From positions 62,001-126,000 of the forward strand of contig NZ_PVMZ01000011.1 of the NCBI RefSeq assembly GCF_003001815.1: a DNA stretch of 64,000 nucleotides, in the 5' to 3' direction. A program made the position numbers and the translations under genes. The stretch is from Actinoplanes italicus. Lineage in GTDB: Bacteria > Actinomycetota > Actinomycetes > Mycobacteriales > Micromonosporaceae. Each line of letters begins with the position of its first letter. The stretch's first letter is position 1. Of the stretch, positions 17,110-25,313 are shown piece by piece. A model generated the notes under the pieces. It was not told the DNA's origin and searched no databases. It saw only the letters and a list, made by a program, of their open reading frames with translations.

Positions 17110-17655
17110 TCACAGCAGTCCGGCCAGTTTGTAGAGCACCAGCGACCCCGCGACGGCGACGTTCAGGCTCGACCCGGTGCCGGTCATCGGGATCTCCACG
17201 GCGCCGTCGAGCAGGTCCAGTGCCTCCGGCGGGATGCCGGTGGCCTCGTGGCCGAGCACCATGACGGTCCGGCGCCGGGCCGCCGGGAGGTCGGCGAGCC
17301 GGACCGCCTCGTCGGCGAGCTCCACACCGAGGACGGCCGCACCGGCCCGGCGTTCGTCGGCGAGCCACCGCAGCGGGCTGCCGACACGGTGGACGCAGGT
17401 GGGATGCCGCAGCGTGTTCCCGCGGGCCAGGGCCTCGTCGACCCAGCGGAACGGTGGCACCGCCAGGCAGGCGCCGACAGCGTCGCAGGTGCGCAGCAAC
17501 GTGCCCAGGTTGGCGTCGTGCATCGGCCACAGTGGCGCCGCGACGAGATGTCCCCAGCAACGGTGACGGCGGGGGCGGCGGGCGGACCGGATCTCCCGCG
17601 CGGTCCGGGCGCGGATCGCGGGCTTCACCGCGTGGGAGCAGCAGCGCTCCAGCAT
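17110..17655 (-). CDS. TrmH/SpoU-family RNA 2'-O-methyltransferase
   Basis: The SPOUT trefoil-knot motifs are clear: NLGTLLRTCDAVG (motif 1), MVLGHEATGIPPEAL (motif 2) and IPMTGTGSSLNVAVAGSLVLYKL (motif 3). These methylate a ribose 2'-OH in tRNA or rRNA using SAM. The start is uncertain. I use ATG 17655 (181 residues) because the family strand HLVAAPLW needs to be included; the frame stays open to 17796. Confidence 0.82.
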   Translation of the reverse strand: MLERCCSHAVKPAIRARTAREIRSARRPRRHRCWGHLVAAPLWPMHDANLGTLLRTCDAVGACLAVPPFRWVDEALARGNTLRHPTCVHRVGSPLRWLADERRAGAAVLGVELADEAVRLADLPAARRRTVMVLGHEATGIPPEALDLLDGAVEIPMTGTGSSLNVAVAGSLVLYKLAGLL

Positions 17656-17817
17656 TCGTTGATCATGCGAAACGTGCTTCTCGGCGCACGCAAGCCATCG
17701 ACGATGGTGGATCTGAACGATGTGGATCCAGCCGACAGCGTACCGCGGTTTGTTTAACGGCGCCCGGCACGGGGGTACAGCGACGCCGCTCGCCACCCCC
17801 CACTCTCAGGAGCGATC

Positions 17818-17973
17818 ATGACCATTCAGGGCGTCTTCTACCTCATCGCCGTCATCCTGCTCGTCCTGGCGGCGCTGCCGATCACCACCCGGGGCATCAG
17901 CCTGGGACTGCTCGGTGCGGCGTTCGCGCTGCTCGGCTACTCGTGGGACACGATCACGGGCGGCACCGTCTGA
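17818..17973 (+). CDS. Small two-helix membrane protein (51 aa)
   Basis: MTIQGVFYLIAVILLVLAAL is a first hydrophobic helix; a second, LGLLGAAFALLGYSW, follows after a TTRG turn. The ribosome site AGGAG lies 6 bases before the ATG. Such short proteins are frequent in actinobacterial genomes; function unknown. Confidence 0.7.
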   Translation: MTIQGVFYLIAVILLVLAALPITTRGISLGLLGAAFALLGYSWDTITGGTV

Positions 17974-18010
17974 CGCCCGCGTAACGCCTCCCGAACCGCA
18001 GAGCGCCGGT

Positions 18011-18047
18011 ATAGGCAACTTGTTGCATAGGTGCTTTGTTGTATAGG
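18011..18047. promoter_or_regulatory. Likely operator of the fadH-PadR operon
   Basis: A perfect inverted repeat GCAAC-TT-GTTGC (18015-18026) is followed by TTTGTTGTATAGG (18035-18047), which repeats the right half TTGTTGCATAGG. It sits 39-75 bases before the dienoyl-CoA reductase ATG. The PadR gene ending this operon is the obvious candidate binder. Confidence 0.5.
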
Positions 18048-18085
18048 CTGCGGCGGCCGGGTTCCCGGGTGCGAGGAGGCACCGA

Positions 18086-20092
18086 ATGACTGCGTATCCC
18101 ACCCTGCTCAGTCCGCTCGACCTCGGGCACACCGTGCTTCGCAACCGTGTCGTCATGGGGTCGATGCACACCAAGCTCGAGGATCGCACCCGGGATCTCC
18201 CGAAGCTCGCCGCCTTCTTCGCCGAGCGCGCCGAGGGCGGCACGGCCCTGATCGTGACCGGCGGCTACGCGCCGACGTGGCGCGGCTGGCTGCTCCCGTT
18301 CGGCAGCCAGATGACGACCACCCGGCAGGCGAGGGCGCACCGCGTCGTGACCGACGCGGTGCACGGCCACGACGGCAAGATCCTGCTGCAGGTCCTTCAT
18401 GCCGGACGGTACGCCTACCACCCCTTCAGCGCCGCCGCGTCCCGCGGGAAGTCGCCGATCACGCCGTTCAAGCCGCGCGCCATGAGCACCCGTGAGGTCG
18501 ACCGGACGGCCACCGCGTTCGCCAGGGCCGCCGCGCTGGCGAAGCGGGCCGGCTACGACGGCGTGGAGATCATGGGCTCCGAGGGCTACCTGATCAACCA
18601 GTTCCTGGCGGCGCGCACGAACGCCCGTACCGATGCATGGGGTGGATCCGCCGCGAAGCGGATGAGGTTTCCGCTGGAGATCGTCAAGCGCACCCGTGAC
18701 CTGGTCGGCGACGACTTCATCGTGCAGTACCGGATCAGCCTGCTCGACCTGGTCGACGACGCCCAGTCCTGGCAGGAGACCGTCGAGCTGGCGCGTGGCC
18801 TGCAGGAACGCGGCGTGTCGATCCTGAACACCGGCATCGGCTGGCACGAGGCCCGGGTGCCGACGATCGTGACGTCGGTGCCGCCGGCCGCGTTCGCCTG
18901 GGTGACCGGCAAGCTGCGGCACGAGGTGGACGTTCCGGTCATCGCGTCGAACCGGATCAACCGGCCCGAGATCGCCGAGCAGATCCTGGCGTCCGGCGAC
19001 GCGGACCTGGTGTCGATGGCGCGGCCGCTGCTGGCCGACGCGGAGTTCGTGAACAAGGCGGCGTCCGGCCGCGACCGCGAGATCATCACGTGTATCGCGT
19101 GCAATCAGGCCTGCCTGGACCACACGTTCAGCAACAAGCGGGCCACCTGCATGCTCAATCCGCGCGCCGGCTACGAGACCGAGCTCGTGCTGCTTCCGAC
19201 CCGTACCAGGAAGAAGATCGCCGTCGTCGGAGCCGGCCCGGCCGGTCTCGCCGCGGCCGTGGAACTCGCCGGCCGCGGCCACGGGGTCGAGTTGTTCGAG
19301 GCCGCCGACCGGATCGGCGGGCAGTTCAAGCTCGCGGCGCGGATCCCCGGCAAGGAGGACTTCGCGCACACGCTGGCGTACTACGAGCACATGGTCGCCA
19401 CGCGCGGGATCACGCTGCACCTGAACCGGAGGGCCACCGCCGAGGATCTGACCGATTTCGACGAGGTGATCATCGCGACCGGCGTGACACCACGGGTCCC
19501 GGCGATCCCCGGCATCGATCATCCGAAGGTGCTCACCTACCAGCAGGTCGTCGGGGAGGGCGCGGCCGTCGGCGACCGGGTCGCGGTGATCGGCGCGGGC
19601 GGGATCGGCTTCGACGTGGCCGAGTTCCTGCTGCACGAGCCGGGCGAGAGCGCCGAGCACTGGATGCAGCGGTGGGGCGTGACCGACCCCGACCAGCAGC
19701 GCGGCGGTCTCACCACCAAGACCAAGGCTCCGGTACGCCGTGAGGTGCACCTGCTCCAGCGCAAGACCGGCGCGCTCGGCAAGGGTCTGGGCAAGACGTC
19801 CGGCTGGGTGCACCGGGCGACACTCAAGGACTCCGGGGTGACGATGATCGGCGGCGTCGAGTACGTCCGCATCGACGACGAGGGCCTGCACATCACGGTG
19901 CAGACCGAGGCCCGGGTGCTGGCCGTGGACACCGTGGTGGTCTGCGCCGGCCAGGAGTCGGTACGGGATCTCGTCGTGCCGCTCACCGGGAAGAACGTGA
20001 GCGTGCACGTCATCGGCGGCGCCGACGTGGCCGCCGAGCTGGACGCGAAACGCGCGATCAAACAGGCGACCGAGCTGGCCGCCCGGCTGTGA
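18086..20092 (+). CDS. NADPH-dependent 2,4-dienoyl-CoA reductase-type flavoenzyme
   Basis: A 668-residue Old-Yellow-Enzyme/FadH fusion. Residues 1-320 form the FMN TIM barrel (GYDGVEIMGSEGYLINQFLA; RTDAWGGS). A 4Fe-4S cluster is held by Cys in a CxxCxxxC-x11-C pattern near 335-355. An FAD/NADPH part follows, with VVGAGPAGLAAAVELAGRG near 378 and VIGAGGIGFDVAEFLL near 500. It reduces conjugated double bonds in acyl-CoA or similar enones. GAGGAGG lies 7 bases before the ATG. First gene of an operon with enoyl-CoA hydratase and PadR, suggesting inducible breakdown of an unsaturated or aromatic acid. Confidence 0.93.
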   Translation: MTAYPTLLSPLDLGHTVLRNRVVMGSMHTKLEDRTRDLPKLAAFFAERAEGGTALIVTGGYAPTWRGWLLPFGSQMTTTRQARAHRVVTDAVHGHDGKILLQVLHAGRYAYHPFSAAASRGKSPITPFKPRAMSTREVDRTATAFARAAALAKRAGYDGVEIMGSEGYLINQFLAARTNARTDAWGGSAAKRMRFPLEIVKRTRDLVGDDFIVQYRISLLDLVDDAQSWQETVELARGLQERGVSILNTGIGWHEARVPTIVTSVPPAAFAWVTGKLRHEVDVPVIASNRINRPEIAEQILASGDADLVSMARPLLADAEFVNKAASGRDREIITCIACNQACLDHTFSNKRATCMLNPRAGYETELVLLPTRTRKKIAVVGAGPAGLAAAVELAGRGHGVELFEAADRIGGQFKLAARIPGKEDFAHTLAYYEHMVATRGITLHLNRRATAEDLTDFDEVIIATGVTPRVPAIPGIDHPKVLTYQQVVGEGAAVGDRVAVIGAGGIGFDVAEFLLHEPGESAEHWMQRWGVTDPDQQRGGLTTKTKAPVRREVHLLQRKTGALGKGLGKTSGWVHRATLKDSGVTMIGGVEYVRIDDEGLHITVQTEARVLAVDTVVVCAGQESVRDLVVPLTGKNVSVHVIGGADVAAELDAKRAIKQATELAARL

Positions 20093-20106
20093 CAAGAGGA
20101 ACCACC

Positions 20107-20904
20107 ATGACCTACGTGACCACGCGGATCGAGGACGGCATCGCGCAGGTGCGCCTGTCCCGTCCGGAGAAGCTGAACGCGCTCACCCTCGACACGCTCA
20201 CCGAGCTCGTCGCCACCGCCCGCGGGCTGCGCCGGGACCGCACGCTGCGGGCCGTGGTGATCGCCGGTGAGGGCGACTCGTTCTGCTCCGGCCTGGACAT
20301 CGCCGGCACGATGAAGCAGCCGCGCCGGATCGCGGCGGCGTTCGTGCCGGCCCCGTGGCGTGGCACGAACCTGTTCCAGGAGGCGTGCTGGGCCTGGCGG
20401 CGGGTGCCGGTCCCGGTGATCGCGGCGGTCCACGGGCACTGCTACGGCGGCGGCCTGCAGATCGCGCTGTCGGCCGACTTCCGGTACGCGACCCCGGACT
20501 CGCGCTGGTCGGTCCTCGAGGGCAAGTGGGGCATCATCCCCGACATGACCGGGGTCCGCAGCCTCACCGAGGTGGTCGGCCTGGACGTAGCCAAGCGCCT
20601 GACCATGACCGCCGAGGAGATCTCCGGCACCGAGGCGGCCCGGTTCGGGCTGGTCTCCGAGGTGCACGACGAGCCGATCGAGGCCGCGACCGCTTTCGCC
20701 CAGCGCCTGGCGAGTCGCTCCCCCGACGCACTGGCCGCCGCGAAACGCCTGTTCGACGGGGCGGTCACGTCGAGTGCGCGCCGGACGTTCGCCCGGGAGC
20801 GCCGCGAGCAGCTGCGGCTCCTGCTGCTGCGCCGCAACACGAAGATCGTGCAGCGGGCCGCCATGACGAGGACGGCTCCCGAGTTCCGCCCGCGCGGCTC
20901 GTAG
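20107..20904 (+). CDS. Enoyl-CoA hydratase/isomerase family protein
   Basis: A crotonase-fold enzyme of 265 residues. It has RLSRPEKLNALTLDTL, the first oxyanion segment GEGDSFCSGLDIAG, and the second GHCYGGGLQIALSADFRYA. Start at ATG 20107 (MTYVTTRIEDG), 14 bases after the reductase stop. It probably acts on the same acyl-CoA route as the dienoyl-CoA reductase. Whether it hydrates or isomerises cannot be decided from the visible residues. Confidence 0.92.
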   Translation: MTYVTTRIEDGIAQVRLSRPEKLNALTLDTLTELVATARGLRRDRTLRAVVIAGEGDSFCSGLDIAGTMKQPRRIAAAFVPAPWRGTNLFQEACWAWRRVPVPVIAAVHGHCYGGGLQIALSADFRYATPDSRWSVLEGKWGIIPDMTGVRSLTEVVGLDVAKRLTMTAEEISGTEAARFGLVSEVHDEPIEAATAFAQRLASRSPDALAAAKRLFDGAVTSSARRTFARERREQLRLLLLRRNTKIVQRAAMTRTAPEFRPRGS

Positions 20905-20915
20905 TCTTTACTCCC

Positions 20916-21470
20916 GTGTCGTTGCGCAACGCCGTCCTGGCCGCCCTGATCAACCGCGAGGCCTCCGGATACGAGCTGGCCAAGCAGTTCCACGTGTCGG
21001 TCGCGAACTTCTGGACCGCCACGTCGCAGCAGCTCTACCGCGAGCTGGAGAAGATGGAGGCGGACGGCCTGCTGTCGGCGCGCCTGGTGGCGCAGGAGAA
21101 GAGACCCGACAAACGCCTCTTCTCGCTCACCGATGCGGGACGCACGGCTCTGCGGAACTTCACCAGGCAGGATCCGAAGCCGACGACGGTACGCGACGAG
21201 CTGCTCGTGCAGATCGAGGCACTGGCGCACGCTGACGTGGCGAGTGTCCGGTCCTCGATCGTGCAGCGGATCGAGTCGAGCGCGCGCCGACTGGAGTCCT
21301 ACGAGCGGCGGCTCGCCGAGATCCTGCACGGCCGCAGCGAGGAGGACTTCCTGGCCACCGGCAACCGGATCGGGCCCTACCTGACCCTGCAGCGGGGCAT
21401 CATCTTCGAGCGCGAGAACCTGACCTGGGGCCGTCTCGCCCTGTCCGTCCTGGAGCGTCGTTTCCCCTGA
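20916..21470 (+). CDS. PadR-family transcriptional regulator
   Basis: A 184-residue repressor from GTG 20916, 11 bases after the hydratase stop. The winged-helix part reads LRNAVLAALINREASGYELA, then SQQLYRELEKMEADGLLSAR and KRLFSLTDAGRTALRNF; the C-terminal helices match the PadR dimerisation (Vir_act_alpha-like) domain. PadR proteins commonly sense phenolic acids. It likely autoregulates the operon through the inverted repeat at 18015. Confidence 0.92.
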   Translation: MSLRNAVLAALINREASGYELAKQFHVSVANFWTATSQQLYRELEKMEADGLLSARLVAQEKRPDKRLFSLTDAGRTALRNFTRQDPKPTTVRDELLVQIEALAHADVASVRSSIVQRIESSARRLESYERRLAEILHGRSEEDFLATGNRIGPYLTLQRGIIFERENLTWGRLALSVLERRFP

Positions 21471-21475
21471 CATCC

Positions 21476-21533
21476 CGGCCGATCCTGTGATTTTCCGGCC
21501 GGACGTCCTCGCCGCAACTCACCGGATCGGCCG
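21476..21533. terminator. Bidirectional terminator, PadR/CDP-alcohol transferase
   Basis: 15-base arms (21476-21490 and 21519-21533) pair with one mismatch, with a small inner palindrome TCCGGCCGGA, between convergent genes. Confidence 0.75.
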
Positions 21534-21547
21534 CTGACCGTCGCGCG

Positions 21548-22312
21548 TCAGCCGACGAGGGCGTGCTCGCGGCGCGGCGCGGACCAGCGGCTGCGCGCCG
21601 CCTCACGGACCCGCGACGCGTGGTACAGCCAGGCGATGTCGCGGCCGAACGACCAGGTCAGTGAACCGAGGGCGACCGCAAGGGCAAGGACGGCGAAGGC
21701 GTACGGCAGCAGCCCGCTCGCGACCACGGCGAGCATGACGCCCTGCTGGGCGGCGACGACCTTGCGGCCGAACTTCGGCGGCAGCGGCGCGTTCAGCCAG
21801 GGCATCGCCCACGAGGCGGCGACGAACACGTAGCGGAAGGCGCCGATCGCGACCGCCCACCAGCCGTACTCGGCGCCGGCGTAGATGCTCAGCATCAGGA
21901 TCAGGAACGCGTCGATCTCCATGTCGAAGCGGGCGCCCAGCGACGTCGTGGTGCCGGTGCGGCGGGCGACCTGGCCGTCCACGCCGTCCATGGCCAGCGC
22001 GACCGCGGCGACCGTGACCAGCAGCGCGACCGGAGAATCCGGGGTGAGCACCATCGCGGTGACTCCGCCGGTGAGGATCGCCCGGCCGAACGTGACCGAA
22101 TTCGCCCATCCGAGCCGCGTCATCCCGGCACGCTGTAAGGCGAGACCGAGCAGACCGCACAGAACGGTTCCGTAGACCACCCCGGCGACCCATCCCCACG
22201 TGCCCAGACCCACCGTCACGGACAGCACGGCGAGAAGCAGCAGCTGGGCGGCGAACCCGGCCAGCGGAGCCCGGTACGGACTCGACGTGGTCGTGACGGT
22301 ACTGATGGTCAC
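21548..22312 (-). CDS. CDP-alcohol phosphatidyltransferase family protein
   Basis: A 254-residue membrane enzyme that joins a CDP-activated lipid to an alcohol. The full signature D-x2-DG-x2-AR-x8-G-x3-D-x3-D is present (DGVDGQVARR ... GARFDMEID), and about six hydrophobic segments flank it. GTG start at 22312 with AGGAGG upstream. It is divergent from the dehydrogenase gene opening the pterin-like cluster, sharing an 85-bp promoter region, and may supply or modify a lipid for that pathway. The acceptor alcohol is unknown. Confidence 0.9.
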   Translation of the reverse strand: MTISTVTTTSSPYRAPLAGFAAQLLLLAVLSVTVGLGTWGWVAGVVYGTVLCGLLGLALQRAGMTRLGWANSVTFGRAILTGGVTAMVLTPDSPVALLVTVAAVALAMDGVDGQVARRTGTTTSLGARFDMEIDAFLILMLSIYAGAEYGWWAVAIGAFRYVFVAASWAMPWLNAPLPPKFGRKVVAAQQGVMLAVVASGLLPYAFAVLALAVALGSLTWSFGRDIAWLYHASRVREAARSRWSAPRREHALVG

Positions 22313-22397
22313 CGTTCCTCCTGGGCATAGGGTTAGCCGCTGTCCCCGATTGACACGCTCTCCGGGGAGATCCGGTTCAGTTTCGAAGGGAAAAGCT

Positions 22398-23387
22398 TTG
22401 GAAGCTCGTTCGTTCTGGTTGACTTGCCCGGGAACCGGCGAGATACGCACCGAACGGGTGCCCGATCCGGGCCCGGGCGAGGTGTCGGTGCGCACACTGC
22501 ACTCAGGTGTGAGCCGCGGCACCGAGACGCTCGTCTTCCAGGGCCGGGTCCCGGAGAGCCAGTGGGCCACGATGCGCGCGCCCTTCCAGGACGGCGAATT
22601 CCCGGCTCCGGTGAAGTACGGCTACCTGAGCGTGGGAGTCGTCGAGGCGGGTGTCCCCGAGCTGATCGGGAAGACCGTGTTCTGCCTGTACCCGCACCAG
22701 ACCCGCTACGTGGTCCCGGCGAACGCGGTCACGGTGATCCCCGACGGCGTGCCCGCCGCCCGAGCCGTGCTGGCCGGCACGGTCGAGACCGCGGTCAATG
22801 CCGTGTGGGACGCCGCCCCGCAGATCGGCGACCGGATCACGGTCGTCGGCGCCGGCATGGTCGGTTCCTCGGTGGCGGCCGTCCTGGCCGGGCTACCGGC
22901 GACCGACGTCGAGCTTCTGGACGTGGACCCCGGCCGCGCCAGCACGGCGGATCAGCTGGGCGTCGCCTTCGCTCACCCCGACGACGCCCGCGGCGATCGG
23001 GACATCGTCATCCACGCCAGCGCCACCGAGGCCGGCCTGCACCGCTCGCTGGAACTGCTGCGCGCCGAGGGCACCGTGGTGGAGCTGAGCTGGTTCGGCG
23101 ACCGCCGGATCACGGTCGGACTGGGTGAGAACTTCCACAGCAAACGCCTGACGATCCGCAGCAGCCAGGTCGGCGGCATCTCCCCGACCCGTCATCGCGA
23201 CTACGCACAGCGCCTCCAGGTCGCGCTCGACCTGCTCAGGGACCCGAGATTCGACGCTCTCACGACCGGGCACAGCGACTTCGAGGATCTGCCCACGGTG
23301 CTGCCGGCGCTGGCCGACGGAACGCTCAAGGCACTCTGCCACGTCATCGACCACCCGGCCGGCCACCCGGCCGACCATCCGATTTGA
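22398..23387 (+). CDS. BchC-like MDR dehydrogenase
   Basis: A 329-residue medium-chain dehydrogenase from a TTG start with AAGGG 8 bases upstream. The N-terminal GVSRGTETLVFQGRVP and KYGYLSVGVVEAG are typical of the BchC-like group; the Rossmann part has VVGAGMVGSSVAAVL near 150. The structural zinc cysteines of alcohol dehydrogenases are absent and the GroES-like part is short. First gene of the + strand cluster with PTPS, glycosyltransferase, methyltransferase and flippase. Likely oxidises or reduces a side-chain hydroxyl of the pathway intermediate (inference). The C terminus repeats HPAGHPADHP. Confidence 0.85.
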   Translation: MEARSFWLTCPGTGEIRTERVPDPGPGEVSVRTLHSGVSRGTETLVFQGRVPESQWATMRAPFQDGEFPAPVKYGYLSVGVVEAGVPELIGKTVFCLYPHQTRYVVPANAVTVIPDGVPAARAVLAGTVETAVNAVWDAAPQIGDRITVVGAGMVGSSVAAVLAGLPATDVELLDVDPGRASTADQLGVAFAHPDDARGDRDIVIHASATEAGLHRSLELLRAEGTVVELSWFGDRRITVGLGENFHSKRLTIRSSQVGGISPTRHRDYAQRLQVALDLLRDPRFDALTTGHSDFEDLPTVLPALADGTLKALCHVIDHPAGHPADHPI

Positions 23388-23444
23388 TCTTTCCGGATCG
23401 GGTACCCGTACTACCGCCACGAACCACACCTGAGGAGTGAGCCC

Positions 23445-23843
23445 TTGTTCAGCGTCACCGTCCGCGACCACATCATGATCGCGCACAGCTTCAGCGGAGA
23501 AGTCTTCGGACCGGCGCAGCGCCTGCACGGCGCCACCTTCGTGGTGGACGCGACCTTCCGCCGCCCCGAGCTGGACGACGACAACATCGTGGTCGACATC
23601 GGCCGGGCGAGCGAGCAGCTGCACACCATCTGCTCCGGGCTCTCCTACCGCAACCTCGACGACGACCCGGAGTTCTCCGGCGTCAACACGTCGACGGAGT
23701 TCCTGGCCAAGGTCATCGCCGACCGCCTCGCGGTCCGCGCGCAGGCCGGTGAGCTCGGCCCCGGCGCCACCGGCCTGACCGGCCTCTCGGTCACCCTCCA
23801 CGAGTCACACATCGCCTGGGCGACGTACGAGCGCGACCTGTGA
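23445..23843 (+). CDS. 6-pyruvoyl-tetrahydropterin synthase/QueD-family protein (atypical zinc site)
   Basis: A 132-residue T-fold protein from a TTG start with GAGGAG 7 bases upstream. IMIAHSF carries the first zinc His and RLHGATFVVDATF the region that is normally HGH in PTPS/QueD. Here the second His of the pair is Ala (HGA), and no catalytic Cys precedes it. The C-terminal VTLHESHIAWATYE fits the His/Glu end of the family. Members act on dihydroneopterin or 7-deazaguanine precursors made from GTP. It overlaps the next gene by 4 bases (GTGA), so the two are coupled. Confidence 0.85.
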   Translation: MFSVTVRDHIMIAHSFSGEVFGPAQRLHGATFVVDATFRRPELDDDNIVVDIGRASEQLHTICSGLSYRNLDDDPEFSGVNTSTEFLAKVIADRLAVRAQAGELGPGATGLTGLSVTLHESHIAWATYERDL

Positions 23844-25126
23844 TCCAGCCGCTGTTCGCGGTGCTGCCGGCGTCGATCGACGACCCGGCGGCACCGAGCG
23901 GCGGCAACCGATACGACCGGGAGGTCCTGCGCCGCCTGGCCGGGGAACCACGAAACGGCGATCCGGTCCCGGTCGCCGGTGGTTCTTCTTCCACCACCAC
24001 CGATATACGGCTCCGCGCGACCGCCGAGCGCGGATCCCGGCACGACTCCCCCGTATCCCGCGAGGAGTCCACGGTTCCCCCGGTCTCCCCCGCGCTCGCC
24101 TTCGACGTGCGTGAGCACCTGCTGGGCGGAGACTGGCCGCGCCCCGCCGAGCCGGACCGCCGGGCGATGGCCACGCTGCTGTCCACGCTCCCCGACGACG
24201 CGCTGGTGCTGCTCGACGGCCTGATCGCGTGCGGGGTCCCCGAACTGCTGGAGCCGCACAGCACCCGCCTCCGCCTGGCAGTGCTGGTCCACCTCCCGCT
24301 GAGCGACGAGACGGGCCTGACCGGCCACGAGGCCACCGAACTGCGAGCCCTGGAGTCCCGGGCGCTGCACCTGGCCACCACGGTGATCGCCACCAGCACG
24401 CCGGCGGCCCGTCGCGTGGAGGACCTGCACGGCCTGTCCGGCGTCCACGCGATCCCCCCGGGCGTGGACAGGGCCCCGCGGGCCACCCCGTCCGCCGACG
24501 GCGGACGGCTGCTCAACGTGGCCTCTCTGACACCTCGCAAGGGCCAGGACATCCTGCTGGCAGCCCTCGCCGACCTGCCCGGCCTGCCCTGGACCTGCAC
24601 CGTGGCCGGCGCCGGACGCCTGCCGCCGATCACGCCGCCCTGGTCGCACCCCGGTCACGAAGCGCGGATCCCCGTCGATCTCGTACACCGATCGCCGCCC
24701 GGGCAGCCACCAACGACCGAGATCTACGCAGGCCGGGCGCACGGCGACCGGCGTGTGCGGTTCGTGGGGGCGCTCGCCGGGCCGGCGCTCGACGACGCCT
24801 ACGCCGATGCCGATCTCTTCGTGCTGCCGTCGCGGGCGGAGACGTACGGCATGGTGGTGACCGAGGCACTGGCTCGCGGACTTCCGGTGGTCGCGACGGA
24901 CGTCGGGGGTGTCCCGGAGGCCCTCGGTACCGCGCCGGACGGTGCGGTACCCGGCCGTCTGATCCCGTCCGGCGACCCGGCGGCGCTGGCCGGCGCTCTG
25001 CGCGACTGGCTGACCGATCCCGCGCTGCGGGATCGCTGGCGCGCCGCCGCCCTGGCCCGCCGCGAGACGCTGACCGGCTGGGACGAGACGGCCCGCCGCC
25101 TGGCGCGAGTACTGGCCGCCCTCTGA
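23840..25126 (+). CDS. GT4-type glycosyltransferase
   Basis: A 428-residue GT-B enzyme. The C-terminal nucleotide-sugar half has LNVASLTPRKGQDILLAAL near 225 and the EX7E region LPSRAETYGMVVTEALARG near 335, then ATDVGGVPEAL. The N-terminal half carries a polar low-complexity insert (about 35-85, rich in S, T and R), and another insert sits near 275-295. It transfers a sugar from a nucleotide donor, probably to the product of the upstream PTPS-family enzyme since the genes are coupled. Donor and acceptor are unknown. Confidence 0.9.
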   Translation: MIQPLFAVLPASIDDPAAPSGGNRYDREVLRRLAGEPRNGDPVPVAGGSSSTTTDIRLRATAERGSRHDSPVSREESTVPPVSPALAFDVREHLLGGDWPRPAEPDRRAMATLLSTLPDDALVLLDGLIACGVPELLEPHSTRLRLAVLVHLPLSDETGLTGHEATELRALESRALHLATTVIATSTPAARRVEDLHGLSGVHAIPPGVDRAPRATPSADGGRLLNVASLTPRKGQDILLAALADLPGLPWTCTVAGAGRLPPITPPWSHPGHEARIPVDLVHRSPPGQPPTTEIYAGRAHGDRRVRFVGALAGPALDDAYADADLFVLPSRAETYGMVVTEALARGLPVVATDVGGVPEALGTAPDGAVPGRLIPSGDPAALAGALRDWLTDPALRDRWRAAALARRETLTGWDETARRLARVLAAL

Positions 25127-25183
25127 ATGTGGGAATGACGGAGCCGGCCGGGATGCCGGGCCGGCCGACAACGGTGTGGGCCG

Positions 25184-25267
25184 ATGACAGTGGGCCAATG
25201 ACAGTGGGCCGATGACAGTGGGCCAATGACAGTGGGCCAATGACAGTGGGCCGATGACAGTGGGACG
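25184..25267. repeat. 14-bp tandem repeat x 6 within the cluster
   Basis: ATGACAGTGGGCC followed by A or G, starting at 25184, 25198, 25212, 25226, 25240 and 25254. It lies between the glycosyltransferase stop (25126) and the methyltransferase start (25314). The 14-bp period is not compatible with coding; the embedded ATGs are in different frames. Confidence 0.92.
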
Positions 25268-25313
25268 GCGGGACGACGGTGGTGACCGCTGTGAGGATGC
25301 CGAGGAGGCACGC

